This document shows positions 1 to 5,431 of a DNA stretch of 8,116 bases, piece by piece. A model generated the notes under the pieces. That model saw nothing but the letters and a program-made list of their open reading frames with translations. It made no database searches and was not told the DNA's origin. Source of the DNA: Lachnospiraceae bacterium (GTDB lineage: Bacteria > Bacillota > Clostridia > Lachnospirales > Lachnospiraceae); assembly GCA_021205045.1 (NCBI GenBank), contig JAJPYH010000045.1, positions 1-8,116 of the forward strand, given 5' to 3'. A program made the position numbers and the translations under genes. Each line of letters begins with the position of its first letter. Position 1 is the stretch's first letter.

Positions 1-115
1 TGTAGCATTTTTCATGTCTGTACTGAGCGTCTACAGCATTCAGAACTTTTTTGGCCTGAGCCACGATCTCACGACTGATTCCATCTCCCGGAATGCATGT
101 AATATTCAATTTCAT
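1..115 (-). CDS. leuB: 3-isopropylmalate dehydrogenase, N-terminal fragment
   Basis: The first 38 codons of a protein that continues past the left edge are visible. They begin MKLNITCIPGDGIS and go on REIVAQAKKVLNAV, which matches the N-terminal strand, nucleotide-site loop and first helix of the isopropylmalate/isocitrate dehydrogenase family. The short start and the AKKVL helix fit LeuB best. LeuB oxidatively decarboxylates 3-isopropylmalate with NAD in the cytoplasm, the third step of leucine synthesis. The start is supported by an AGAAGG ribosome binding site eight bases upstream. The usual GDGIGPE loop reads GDGISRE here, a departure at two normally conserved positions. Other members of the family (tartrate or isocitrate dehydrogenase) cannot be excluded from so short a piece. 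The 350-base gap upstream suggests it begins its own transcription unit. Confidence 0.8.
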   Translation of the reverse strand, partial: MKLNITCIPGDGISREIVAQAKKVLNAVDAQYRHEKCY

Positions 116-190
116 AGCGAAATCCTTCTTGATATTATTTGGTATTTTAAGTTATCGTAAACAGCTTTTTGATGATTACGATCCAGAGGA

Positions 191-234
191 TGCGCCGATT
201 TATGGATGATATCTTAAATGGAAATATCGGCACA
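191..234 (-). promoter_or_regulatory. Hairpin in the predicted leuB leader
   Basis: On the minus strand TGTGCCGAT pairs with ATCGGCGCA, nine pairs including one G-U, around a loop of about 26 bases. It starts a few bases after the predicted transcription start and ends 75 bases before leuB. There is no T-run after it, so it is not a terminator by itself. It could be an mRNA-stabilising or regulatory structure; no known riboswitch class is recognised. Confidence 0.35.
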
Positions 235-243
235 TACTCATAT

Positions 244-272
244 ATCTTACTCTAATTCTACAGAATTTTCAA
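244..272 (-). promoter_or_regulatory. Candidate leuB promoter
   Basis: On the minus strand a TTGAAA -35 box (267-272) is followed after 17 bases by a TAAGAT -10 box (244-249, four of six consensus bases). It points at leuB and predicts a leader of about 120 bases. A perfect TTGACA at 318-323 lies further upstream but has no good -10 at 16-18 bases. Confidence 0.4.
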
Positions 273-387
273 GACACGGGTTTACTCTTCCTGAGCGAAA
301 ATATATCAATGCGCGGCTGTCAACTGATTAAATTTGAGCAGATTCAGCCTTTTCATTGTGCGGGAACGCAGATTCCGGCAAAGAAAT

Positions 388-433
388 AAGCCCAATGCAA
401 GGCGGATTTGCTCCGCCATACACTGGGCTTTTT
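388..433 (-). terminator. Bidirectional terminator-like hairpin after the XRE gene
   Basis: An outer stem AAGCCCA (388-394) / TGGGCTT (424-430) encloses an inner perfect stem GGCGGA / TCCGCC (401-406, 411-416) with a five-base loop. On the minus strand the tail is TTATTTCTTT, and on the plus strand it is CTTTTTC. It lies 35 bases past the XRE stop codon and so probably ends that transcript. It would also stop plus-strand transcription. Confidence 0.7.
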
Positions 434-467
434 CATCTTTCCCTCAGATGTTGACCTGTATGTTTTG

Positions 468-824
468 TCAGTTTTTACTCTTCCCGTTTTCACTGGCGTG
501 CACAAGAGTATTCAGCACAGCCTTTACAACCTCCTGATTGTCCGGCGAAAGCTTGTCATACAACGCGAACTCATCACCGTATCTCTCAATGTAATGCGCC
601 AGCCGGTCTCTGCCGCCGCCCTGGTTGTACTTCTCGTCTGTGAGCACCACAATATAATCCGCAGATACATTGTAAAACTTCGCCAGCTTTACTAACAGAT
701 CCGTGGGAATCATGTCCTCATTATTCTCAATTCTGCTGATCGTCTGCTGCGACGTTCCCAGTTCATTCGCAAGTCCCTCCTGTGTCAGGCCCCGCCTGCG
801 CCTCAGCTCTTTTAAGCGTCCCAT
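468..824 (-). CDS. XRE-family helix-turn-helix transcriptional regulator
   Basis: This 118-residue protein opens with a classic HTH_3 domain (residues about 3-58). Its segment LTQEGLANELG is followed by the recognition helix TSQQTISRIE and then by the LVKLAKFYNVSADYIV closing helices. The rest (60-118) is a helical tail containing LSPDNQEVVKAVLNTL, a motif common in small Clostridia XRE regulators and likely to serve dimerisation. Such proteins are cytoplasmic DNA-binding repressors. The start is set by AAAGGA at 832-837. The gene has its own strong promoter (881-909) with two direct repeats between promoter and start codon, which suggests autoregulation. It sits 171 bases behind the MATE gene but is separated from it by a terminator, so a role in controlling that exporter is only a possibility. 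Target genes cannot be read from the sequence. Confidence 0.9.
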   Translation of the reverse strand: MGRLKELRRRRGLTQEGLANELGTSQQTISRIENNEDMIPTDLLVKLAKFYNVSADYIVVLTDEKYNQGGGRDRLAHYIERYGDEFALYDKLSPDNQEVVKAVLNTLVHASENGKSKN

Positions 825-838
825 TCGTTATTCCTTTC

Positions 839-873
839 CTCTTTCGTACTGTGGTCAAAGTTTCTCTTTCGTA
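839..873 (-). promoter_or_regulatory. Direct repeats, possible operator of the XRE gene
   Basis: The ten bases TACGAAAGAG (minus strand) occur exactly twice, at 864-873 and 839-848, 25 bases apart. They lie from about the predicted transcription start down to the edge of the ribosome binding site. A bound repressor here would block transcription or early elongation, which fits autoregulation by the adjacent HTH protein. The overlap of the second copy with the purine-rich ribosome binding region is an alternative explanation for part of the similarity. Confidence 0.4.
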
Positions 874-880
874 TCCTCTT

Positions 881-909
881 ATACTACAGATTCCGGGAAT
901 TTTTGTCAA
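881..909 (-). promoter_or_regulatory. Promoter of the XRE gene
   Basis: On the minus strand a perfect TTGACA -35 box (904-909) is followed by a 17-base spacer and a TAGTAT -10 box (881-886). Transcription should begin near 874, giving a leader of about 50 bases. This is one of the best-looking sigma-A promoters in the window. Confidence 0.7.
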
Positions 910-983
910 TCAATTGTTTGTGGCGAAATTATTAAATATTCCTAATTTTATTTCTCTTCCTGTCTCCTGAGATACCCGTCACG

Positions 984-1005
984 AAAAACGGAGACTCAGT
1001 CTCCG
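984..1005 (-). terminator. Intrinsic terminator overlapping the MATE stop codon
   Basis: On the minus strand CGGAGAC (999-1005) pairs perfectly with GTCTCCG (989-995) around a three-base loop, and five T follow (984-988). The loop is TGA, which is the stop codon of the MATE gene itself. The 5' arm therefore encodes the last codons and the 3' arm begins the untranslated end. It should separate MATE transcription from the XRE gene. Confidence 0.8.
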
Positions 1006-2357
1006 GCGTTTTTCCCCGTAATGCCCTTCTTTTTCAGCTCATGGCGGGACGCCAGGGCGGCGTACAGACAGCCTGCCGCTTCAGAAATCCAGAAAGCGTA
1101 CCAGGCATACTCTACACCAAACAGCTTTGAAAAAAGCCAGATGCAGGGCACCAGCACAATTACCTGGCGCAGCGCCGTTCCCAGCATATTCACCACGCCG
1201 TTGCCAAGGCCCGACATGGAATACCCCAGAATGATGGTGACTGCCCCGAAGGCGAAGGTGACGGAAATAATGCGAAGAGCCGGTACGCCGATTTCAAGCA
1301 TCTGTTCACTGGCCGAGAAAATCTGTAAAAGCGGAGAGGGGATCGCCATAAATATGATGGTAATGATCACAGCAATGCCAATGGCCAGAGGCAAAATCGT
1401 TTTGAGCAGTTCCACAATCCTGCCCGGCCTCTTCGCTCCATAGCTGTAACCGACGATAGGGATGGCCGCCTGGCCCAGGCCATTCATGGGCATAAACAGA
1501 AAATTCTGCAGCTTATAATACACCCCGAAAAAGGCAACCGCGGTGGAGGAGAAGGAAATCAGAATCGCGTTTACCGCCGACAGCATCACACTCCCCAGAG
1601 CCTGGGTAACAATCGTGGGAAGACCCACTTTGTATATGTTATAGAGAACAGTCCTGTCAATACGATACCCTTTGATTCCCACCTTCACAATCGGATTTTT
1701 CACAGTGTTTAAGATGACTGCCACAGCAGCGGATACCCACTGACCAATGACGGTAGCGATGGCTGCGCCCCGGATGCCCAGAGCCGGGCAGCCAAACAGT
1801 CCGAAAATCATAATCGGATCCAGAATCAGGTTGGTCACCGCTCCGGACACCAGGGAGATCATGCTGTCAAAGGTATCTCCCACCGACTGCAGAAAACGCT
1901 GAAACATGGTGCTGATAAAGGTACCCCCGCAGAAAATCATGCAGATAAACAGATATTGTCTGCACCAGGCGCCGATGGCTTCATCCTCCGTAAACATTCT
2001 CACAAACAGCCCTGTGCAGGTCAGTCCCAGAATGAGAAATACCACCATTCCCGCAAGAGACAGCATCATCCCTGTGGTAGCGATATTTTTGGTGGCCTCC
2101 TCATGCTTGGCCCCGATGCTCTGAGCTAAAAGCGCGTTGACACCAACACTGGTACCCACGCTGACAGCTATCATCAGAAGCTGTATCGGATAGGCAAGGG
2201 ACACCGCCGTCAGGGCATTCTCCCCGATTCTTGCCACGAAAATGCTGTCCACGATATTGTACAGTGACTGCACCAGCAGGGAAAGCATCAGCGGCAGCGA
2301 CATGTTGATCACCAGATTCGGCATGGGCATGGTGCCCATTTTGTTGCTTTGATTCAT
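996..2357 (-). CDS. MATE-family multidrug/Na+ (H+) antiporter
   Basis: This 453-residue integral membrane protein has the usual MATE length and about twelve hydrophobic segments in two six-helix halves. Family signatures include YNIVDSIFVARIGENALTAV (33-52) in the first half, LGIRGAAIATVIGQW (193-207) before the sixth helix, and PMNGLGQAAIPIVGYSYGAK (290-309) in the second half. These resemble the MepA/DinF-like branch of Firmicutes. Members export cationic drugs, dyes or metabolites in exchange for Na+ or H+ across the cytoplasmic membrane; the substrate here is unknown. The start is supported by AGAAAGGAAAG just upstream. Only 42 bases separate the start codon from a very strong terminator-like hairpin (2400-2439), so expression probably depends on antitermination. 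The stop codon lies in the loop of the gene's own terminator. Confidence 0.95.
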   Translation of the reverse strand: MNQSNKMGTMPMPNLVINMSLPLMLSLLVQSLYNIVDSIFVARIGENALTAVSLAYPIQLLMIAVSVGTSVGVNALLAQSIGAKHEEATKNIATTGMMLSLAGMVVFLILGLTCTGLFVRMFTEDEAIGAWCRQYLFICMIFCGGTFISTMFQRFLQSVGDTFDSMISLVSGAVTNLILDPIMIFGLFGCPALGIRGAAIATVIGQWVSAAVAVILNTVKNPIVKVGIKGYRIDRTVLYNIYKVGLPTIVTQALGSVMLSAVNAILISFSSTAVAFFGVYYKLQNFLFMPMNGLGQAAIPIVGYSYGAKRPGRIVELLKTILPLAIGIAVIITIIFMAIPSPLLQIFSASEQMLEIGVPALRIISVTFAFGAVTIILGYSMSGLGNGVVNMLGTALRQVIVLVPCIWLFSKLFGVEYAWYAFWISEAAGCLYAALASRHELKKKGITGKNAGD

Positions 2358-2399
2358 TTTTTTCTTTCCTTTCTGAAATTGACGTCCCTTTCATCGCAG

Positions 2400-2439
2400 A
2401 AAAAAAGAAGTGCAAACCCAAAAATCAGGTTTGCACTTC
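2400..2439 (-). terminator. Strong intrinsic terminator in the MATE leader (candidate attenuator)
   Basis: On the minus strand GAAGTGCAAACC (2428-2439) pairs over 12 perfect base pairs with GGTTTGCACTTC (2407-2418) around a nine-base loop, and seven T follow (2400-2406). It sits 111 bases after the stop of the EF-G-like gene and 42 bases before the MATE start. A promoter-like sequence lies upstream of it and none is visible between it and the MATE gene. It may end the EF-G-like transcript, but it must also be crossed by any MATE mRNA, which makes it a candidate attenuator. Confidence 0.85.
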
Positions 2440-2475
2440 CAGACTTACATGTTTGTCGTAAAAGGTCGCATCCAT
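2425..2475 (-). CDS. Putative 16-residue leader peptide of the MATE gene
   Basis: A short frame reads MDATFYDKHVSLEVQT and then TGA. Its last codons run through the whole 5' arm of the terminator hairpin at 2400-2439, and the TGA lies in the hairpin loop. A translating ribosome would therefore keep the hairpin open. No Shine-Dalgarno sequence precedes the ATG; instead the predicted transcription start coincides with its A, so translation would be leaderless. A second ATG four bases on (2469-2471) opens an eight-residue frame, MRPFTTNM, which ends at 2445, just before the hairpin. Neither frame is long enough to be convincing by coding statistics; the case rests on position. Confidence 0.35.
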   Translation of the reverse strand: MDATFYDKHVSLEVQT

Positions 2476-2481
2476 AGACTG

Positions 2482-2511
2482 ATTGTATCATGAACCGGTT
2501 AATGATTTCAA
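2482..2511 (-). promoter_or_regulatory. Extended -10 promoter of the MATE gene
   Basis: On the minus strand a TTGAAA -35 box (2506-2511), an 18-base spacer ending in TGA, and a TACAAT -10 box (2482-2487) form an extended -10 promoter (TGnTACAAT). With the standard six-base discriminator, transcription starts at 2475, the A of an ATG. The MATE leader would be about 118 bases and would contain the terminator hairpin. Confidence 0.6.
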
Positions 2512-2521
2512 TCTTTTTTTG

Positions 2522-2540
2522 AAAAATCTTCGGAAGAAGA
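2522..2540 (-). terminator. Weak terminator-like hairpin after the EF-G-like gene
   Basis: On the minus strand TCTTC (2536-2540) pairs with GAAGA (2527-2531) around a TTCC loop and is followed by five T. It begins ten bases after the stop codon. The five-pair, A/T-rich stem is weak, so readthrough to the stronger hairpin at 2400-2439 is likely. Confidence 0.35.
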
Positions 2541-2550
2541 ACCGGACAGC

Positions 2551-4626
2551 TTACGCCTCTTCCTTCGCCGCCGCATCAATCTCCTTCTGGCAGATATCGG
2601 CAGGTGCCTGCTCATATCTGGCAAATTCATAGGAGAAAGTACCGGTGCCGCCGGTCATGGAACGAAGATCGGTGGAGTAGCCGTAAATCTCCATCTGCGG
2701 AATGTCAGCCACAATCTCGGTCTTGCCGCCGCCCTGAGGATTCATGTCCAGCACTCTGCCGCGGCGCTTATTCAGATCGCCCATGACATCGCCGGTGTTG
2801 GCATCGTCCACAACCACCTTCAGGGTTACGATGGGCTCTAAGAGCACCGGAGAAGCCGCCATAAAGCCCTTCTTGAAAGCGCCCACTGTGGCGATCTTGA
2901 AGGCCATCTCGGAGGAATCCACAGGATGATAGGAGCCGTCATAGAGGACAGCCTTTACGCCCACCACCGGATATCCGGCCAGAGGACCCTTGGCGCAGCA
3001 ATCCTGCAGTCCCTTATCAACTGCCGGATAATAGTTCTTCGGCACTGTGCCGCCCACAACCTCCTGCACAAATTCATAGGGAACGGTCATATCATCGGAG
3101 GGAGAGAAGCGCATCTTCACATGTCCGTACTGGCCATGGCCGCCGGACTGCTTTTTGTGCTTGTACTCCACATCAGAGGTCTTGCGGATGGTCTCGCGGA
3201 AAGCCACGCGGGGCTTCTCCAGGATCATCTCCACCTTGTATTCATTGAGCAGACGGCTGGCAATCACATCCAGGTGCAGGTCACCCATACCGTAAATCAG
3301 CATCTGGCGGTTCTCACTGTCATTGACTGTTCTGATGGTCAGATCCTCAGCGCCGATCTTGGCTAACGACTGGGCCAGCTTGTCGATCTCATCTTTATTC
3401 TTCGCTTTGTATGCCTTATATGTATAGGGCTTTGATATCTCCGCCTTTCCATAAAGGATGGGGAAAGCTCTTGTGGCCAGAGTATCGCCTGTGCGGGCGT
3501 CGGTCAGCTTGGCAAGGGCTCCCAGATCACCGGCGTGAAGCTCCTTCACCTCGATGGGCTTATTGCCCTGAAGCACATAAAGCTTGCCGACCTTGTCCTC
3601 CGTTTCCCTCTCCACATTATATACGGTGTCGTCGGACTTGATAACGCCGGAGCAGACCTTGATCAGGCTGTACTTGCCGATGAAGGGATCCATCATGGTC
3701 TTATAAATGTATGCGGACTTGGCCTTGGAGAAATCATAATTGGCCTGATAGATCTCGTTGGTCTTGCGGTTGATACCGGCAATCTGGCGCATATCCGGGG
3801 AAGGCATATACTTTACAATATCGTCCAGCAGAGCGTAAACGCCCTGAATCACAATGGAGGAACCCGGAGATACCGGCACCACAGAGCCGTCGCAGACACT
3901 GTGCTTTAAGGCGGTGCGGATCTCATCCACTGAGAACTCATCGCCCTCAAAGTAACGCTCCATCATCTCCTCGCTGGTCTCCGCCACTGCTTCGATCAAA
4001 GACTCGCGGTATTTCTCCAGATAGGGCTGGCAATAGTCAGGGATATCGCAGGATACCACTTCCTTGCCGGACCACCGGTTGCCGGTCTCGCTGACCACAT
4101 TGACATAACCGACGAACTTCTCATCCTTGCGGATGGGGAACTTGAAGGGCGCGATCTTCTTGCCGTAGAGGGCGGTCAGATCGTCCACCACCTGGCGGAA
4201 GGAGGCATGATCCACATCCATGCCGCTGACAAAGATCATTCTGGGCAGCTTATACTTCTCACACAGATCCCAGGCCCGCTTCGTACCGGCCTCCACACCG
4301 GCCTTGCCGTTGACCACGATCACAGCGCCGTCCGCCGCGGAAAGGGCTTCCTCCACCTCGCCTATAAAATCAAAAAAACCGGGGGTGTCGAGGATATTGA
4401 CCTTATATCCCTCCCACTCGAGAGGAATCACGGAGGTAGAGATGGAAATCTTACGCTTCTGCTCTTCCTTTCTGAAATCACTCACCGATGTGCCGTCGTC
4501 CACCTTGCCCAGACGGCTGGTAATACCGGACAGATATGCCATAGCCTCCGCCAGGCTGCTCTTGCCGGCGCCGCCATGTCCAAGCAGGGCAATATTTCTG
4601 ATCTTGTCAGTTGTGTAAACATTCAT
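2551..4626 (-). CDS. Elongation factor G-like protein with divergent GTPase motifs
   Basis: This 691-residue protein has the full five-domain EF-G layout. Domain IV shows KQSGGHGQYGHVKMRF and the tip segment YHPVDSSEMAFKIA; domain V shows GDVMGDLNKRRGRVLDMNPQ and GYSTDLRSMTGGTGTF. The GTPase domain is changed. The P-loop is GHGGAGKS (16-23), the switch I GITI-type motif is KISIS (59-63), DTPGHVDF has become DTPGFFDF (80-87) so the catalytic His is Phe, and NKxD has become SGMD (134-137). It is thus a paralogue, not the housekeeping fusA product. Family relatives act on the ribosome in translocation, recycling or stress translation; which applies here is unknown. A longer frame could start at a TTG (4644), but the GGAGG at 4636-4640 sits inside that extension, nine bases before the ATG at 4626, and decides the start. 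It appears to be a single-gene unit. Confidence 0.92.
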   Translation of the reverse strand: MNVYTTDKIRNIALLGHGGAGKSSLAEAMAYLSGITSRLGKVDDGTSVSDFRKEEQKRKISISTSVIPLEWEGYKVNILDTPGFFDFIGEVEEALSAADGAVIVVNGKAGVEAGTKRAWDLCEKYKLPRMIFVSGMDVDHASFRQVVDDLTALYGKKIAPFKFPIRKDEKFVGYVNVVSETGNRWSGKEVVSCDIPDYCQPYLEKYRESLIEAVAETSEEMMERYFEGDEFSVDEIRTALKHSVCDGSVVPVSPGSSIVIQGVYALLDDIVKYMPSPDMRQIAGINRKTNEIYQANYDFSKAKSAYIYKTMMDPFIGKYSLIKVCSGVIKSDDTVYNVERETEDKVGKLYVLQGNKPIEVKELHAGDLGALAKLTDARTGDTLATRAFPILYGKAEISKPYTYKAYKAKNKDEIDKLAQSLAKIGAEDLTIRTVNDSENRQMLIYGMGDLHLDVIASRLLNEYKVEMILEKPRVAFRETIRKTSDVEYKHKKQSGGHGQYGHVKMRFSPSDDMTVPYEFVQEVVGGTVPKNYYPAVDKGLQDCCAKGPLAGYPVVGVKAVLYDGSYHPVDSSEMAFKIATVGAFKKGFMAASPVLLEPIVTLKVVVDDANTGDVMGDLNKRRGRVLDMNPQGGGKTEIVADIPQMEIYGYSTDLRSMTGGTGTFSYEFARYEQAPADICQKEIDAAAKEEA

Positions 4627-4664
4627 ATAGTCGTACCTCCACAAAAATTAAGCAATCTTGTCTC

Positions 4665-4684
4665 GCCGGGAAAATCCGCCCGGC
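4665..4684 (-). promoter_or_regulatory. GC-rich hairpin in the leader of the EF-G-like gene
   Basis: On the minus strand GCCGGG pairs with CCCGGC around an eight-base loop, about nine bases after the predicted transcription start and 38 bases before the start codon. No T-run follows directly. It may protect the 5' end of the mRNA or be a protein-binding site. Confidence 0.35.
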
Positions 4685-4699
4685 CCAAAATATGTAACT

Positions 4700-4728
4700 A
4701 TGATACATGATTTTCTCTTTGTTTGCAA
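4700..4728 (-). promoter_or_regulatory. Promoter of the EF-G-like gene
   Basis: On the minus strand TTGCAA (4723-4728), a 17-base spacer and TATCAT (4700-4705) form a good sigma-A promoter. Transcription should start near 4693, giving a leader of about 67 bases. It is divergent from the plus-strand promoter at 4819-4847. Confidence 0.55.
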
Positions 4729-4756
4729 CTGTTTTTGTGAAAATGTATTGCTGTAC

Positions 4757-4776
4757 CCCAAAAATTGGGCTTTTTT
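4757..4776 (+). terminator. Small terminator-like hairpin between divergent promoters
   Basis: CCCAA (4757-4761) pairs with TTGGG (4765-4769) around AAA and is followed by C and six T. It faces plus-strand transcription but no plus-strand gene precedes it. It may insulate the DUF4430 gene from spurious upstream transcription, or be chance in A/T-rich DNA. Confidence 0.3.
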
Positions 4777-4818
4777 GTTGTGCCACTTTTACAAACTTCA
4801 TTCCTTCGCGGATGAAAC

Positions 4819-4847
4819 TTGCTTTTTGGATTTCCTTGTGCTATAGT
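4819..4847 (+). promoter_or_regulatory. Extended -10 promoter of the DUF4430 gene
   Basis: TTGCTT (4819-4824), a 17-base spacer ending TGC, and TATAGT (4842-4847) make an extended -10 promoter. Transcription should start near 4854, giving a leader of about 78 bases. That is too short for a cobalamin riboswitch. Confidence 0.6.
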
Positions 4848-4899
4848 CAGTTGCGGGTTAAAAACACTTAACCATACACATATTTTTAAGAAAGGAAAA

Positions 4900-4919
4900 G
4901 TTACTTTTTCAATAGTAAC
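4900..4919 (+). promoter_or_regulatory. Hairpin directly before the DUF4430 ribosome binding site
   Basis: GTTACT (4900-4905) pairs with AGTAAC (4914-4919) around an eight-base loop. The ribosome binding site AGGGGG (4920-4925) starts at the very next base, with ATG six bases further on. The stem could influence ribosome loading or mRNA stability. No riboswitch class is recognised. Confidence 0.4.
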
Positions 4920-4931
4920 AGGGGGATTCAA

Positions 4932-5342
4932 ATGAAAAAACAATCCGGGAAAAAGGGGCTGATTGCGGTTCTTATCCTTGTAGTGCTGATCGCCGTATTT
5001 GCGGTCGTCTATTCTGTCATGTCTCCTTCCTCCTCTCAGGGAAGCAAGTCTCTGACCATCGAAGTGATCGACAATGAGGGAGTGACCACTACTTACTCCG
5101 TTCAGACGGACGCCGAGTACCTGCGCCAGGTAATGGACGAAACCGAAGGACTGACCTATGAGGGCACGGAGTCCGAGTACGGCATGTATGTGGAGACCGT
5201 CAACGGCGTGACCGCTGATTACAATACAGACGGCGCTTACTGGGCCTTCTATGTGGACGGCGAATACTGCAATTTCGGCATCGACTCTCAGCCGGTGAAC
5301 GACGGAGAGGTTTATACCATCGAGTACACAGTATATTATTAA
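4932..5342 (+). CDS. Membrane-anchored DUF4430 domain protein
   Basis: This 136-residue protein has a lysine-rich N terminus, one hydrophobic segment (about 9-30) and no lipobox cysteine after it, so it is probably an uncleaved anchor facing outward. A Ser-rich linker (32-39) leads to a DUF4430 domain (about 60-135), recognised by GAYWAFYVDG (101-110) and YCNFGIDSQPVNDGE (112-126). DUF4430 resembles the C-terminal domain of the animal cobalamin carriers transcobalamin and intrinsic factor. In Clostridia it is often found beside ECF S components, as here. A role in presenting a vitamin, perhaps a corrinoid, to the transporter is inferred. The domain is acidic, as usual for an extracytoplasmic protein. 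A leaky terminator follows before the partner gene. Start support is AGGGGG at 4920-4925. Confidence 0.85.
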   Translation: MKKQSGKKGLIAVLILVVLIAVFAVVYSVMSPSSSQGSKSLTIEVIDNEGVTTTYSVQTDAEYLRQVMDETEGLTYEGTESEYGMYVETVNGVTADYNTDGAYWAFYVDGEYCNFGIDSQPVNDGEVYTIEYTVYY

Positions 5343-5357
5343 AATCCGGCGAAAACG

Positions 5358-5400
5358 ACCGTCTGTTTTCTGAAAAAGAACACAGGCGGTTTCTTTTTTA
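5358..5400 (+). terminator. Terminator-like hairpin between the DUF4430 and S-component genes
   Basis: ACCGTCTGT (5358-5366) pairs with ACAGGCGGT (5382-5390), nine pairs with one G-U, and extra pairing within the loop (TTCT/AGAA) is possible. A T-rich tail TTTCTTTTTT follows. It begins 15 bases after the DUF4430 stop and ends 31 bases before the next gene, with no promoter after it. It probably lowers transporter mRNA relative to the binding protein. Confidence 0.75.
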
Positions 5401-5431
5401 TTTCTGATCTACAGACAAAGGAAACAGGCTT

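Larger units (their letters stand above)
116..467. other. Intergenic region between leuB and the XRE gene
   Basis: This 352-base gap holds no convincing gene. From right to left it contains the terminator-like hairpin behind the XRE gene (388-433), a stretch with nothing clear (about 275-385), a possible leuB promoter (244-272), a hairpin in the predicted leuB leader (191-234), and the leuB ribosome binding site (about 124-129). I looked for a T-box (the conserved GGTGG-containing terminator side) on the minus strand and saw none. Confidence 0.6.

Noticed and set aside
306..356. Minus-strand 16-codon frame MKRLNLLKFNQLTAAH upstream of leuB as a leucine attenuator peptide
   Set aside because: Four Leu codons are suggestive, but there is no ribosome binding site, the Leu codons are mostly not in tandem, no terminator follows before leuB, and the better promoter lies downstream of it.
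996..2357. MATE exporter and XRE regulator as one operon
   Set aside because: A perfect terminator sits at the MATE stop and the XRE gene has its own near-consensus promoter, so independent transcription is more likely.
4207..4710. Plus-strand open frames opposite the start of the EF-G-like gene
   Set aside because: They are antisense to conserved EF-G motifs, have no family resemblance, and run through the promoter region of the opposite gene.
4641..4757. Plus-strand small RNA ending at the hairpin 4757-4776
   Set aside because: The only promoter-like pair on that strand (TTGCAA, 17 bases, TATTGC) would start transcription inside the hairpin, so no RNA of useful length would result.
4776..4931. 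Cobalamin riboswitch before the DUF4430 gene
   Set aside because: A TGCCACT near 4779-4785 recalls the B12-box family, but it lies upstream of the predicted start point, the flanking conserved elements are missing, and the leader is too short.
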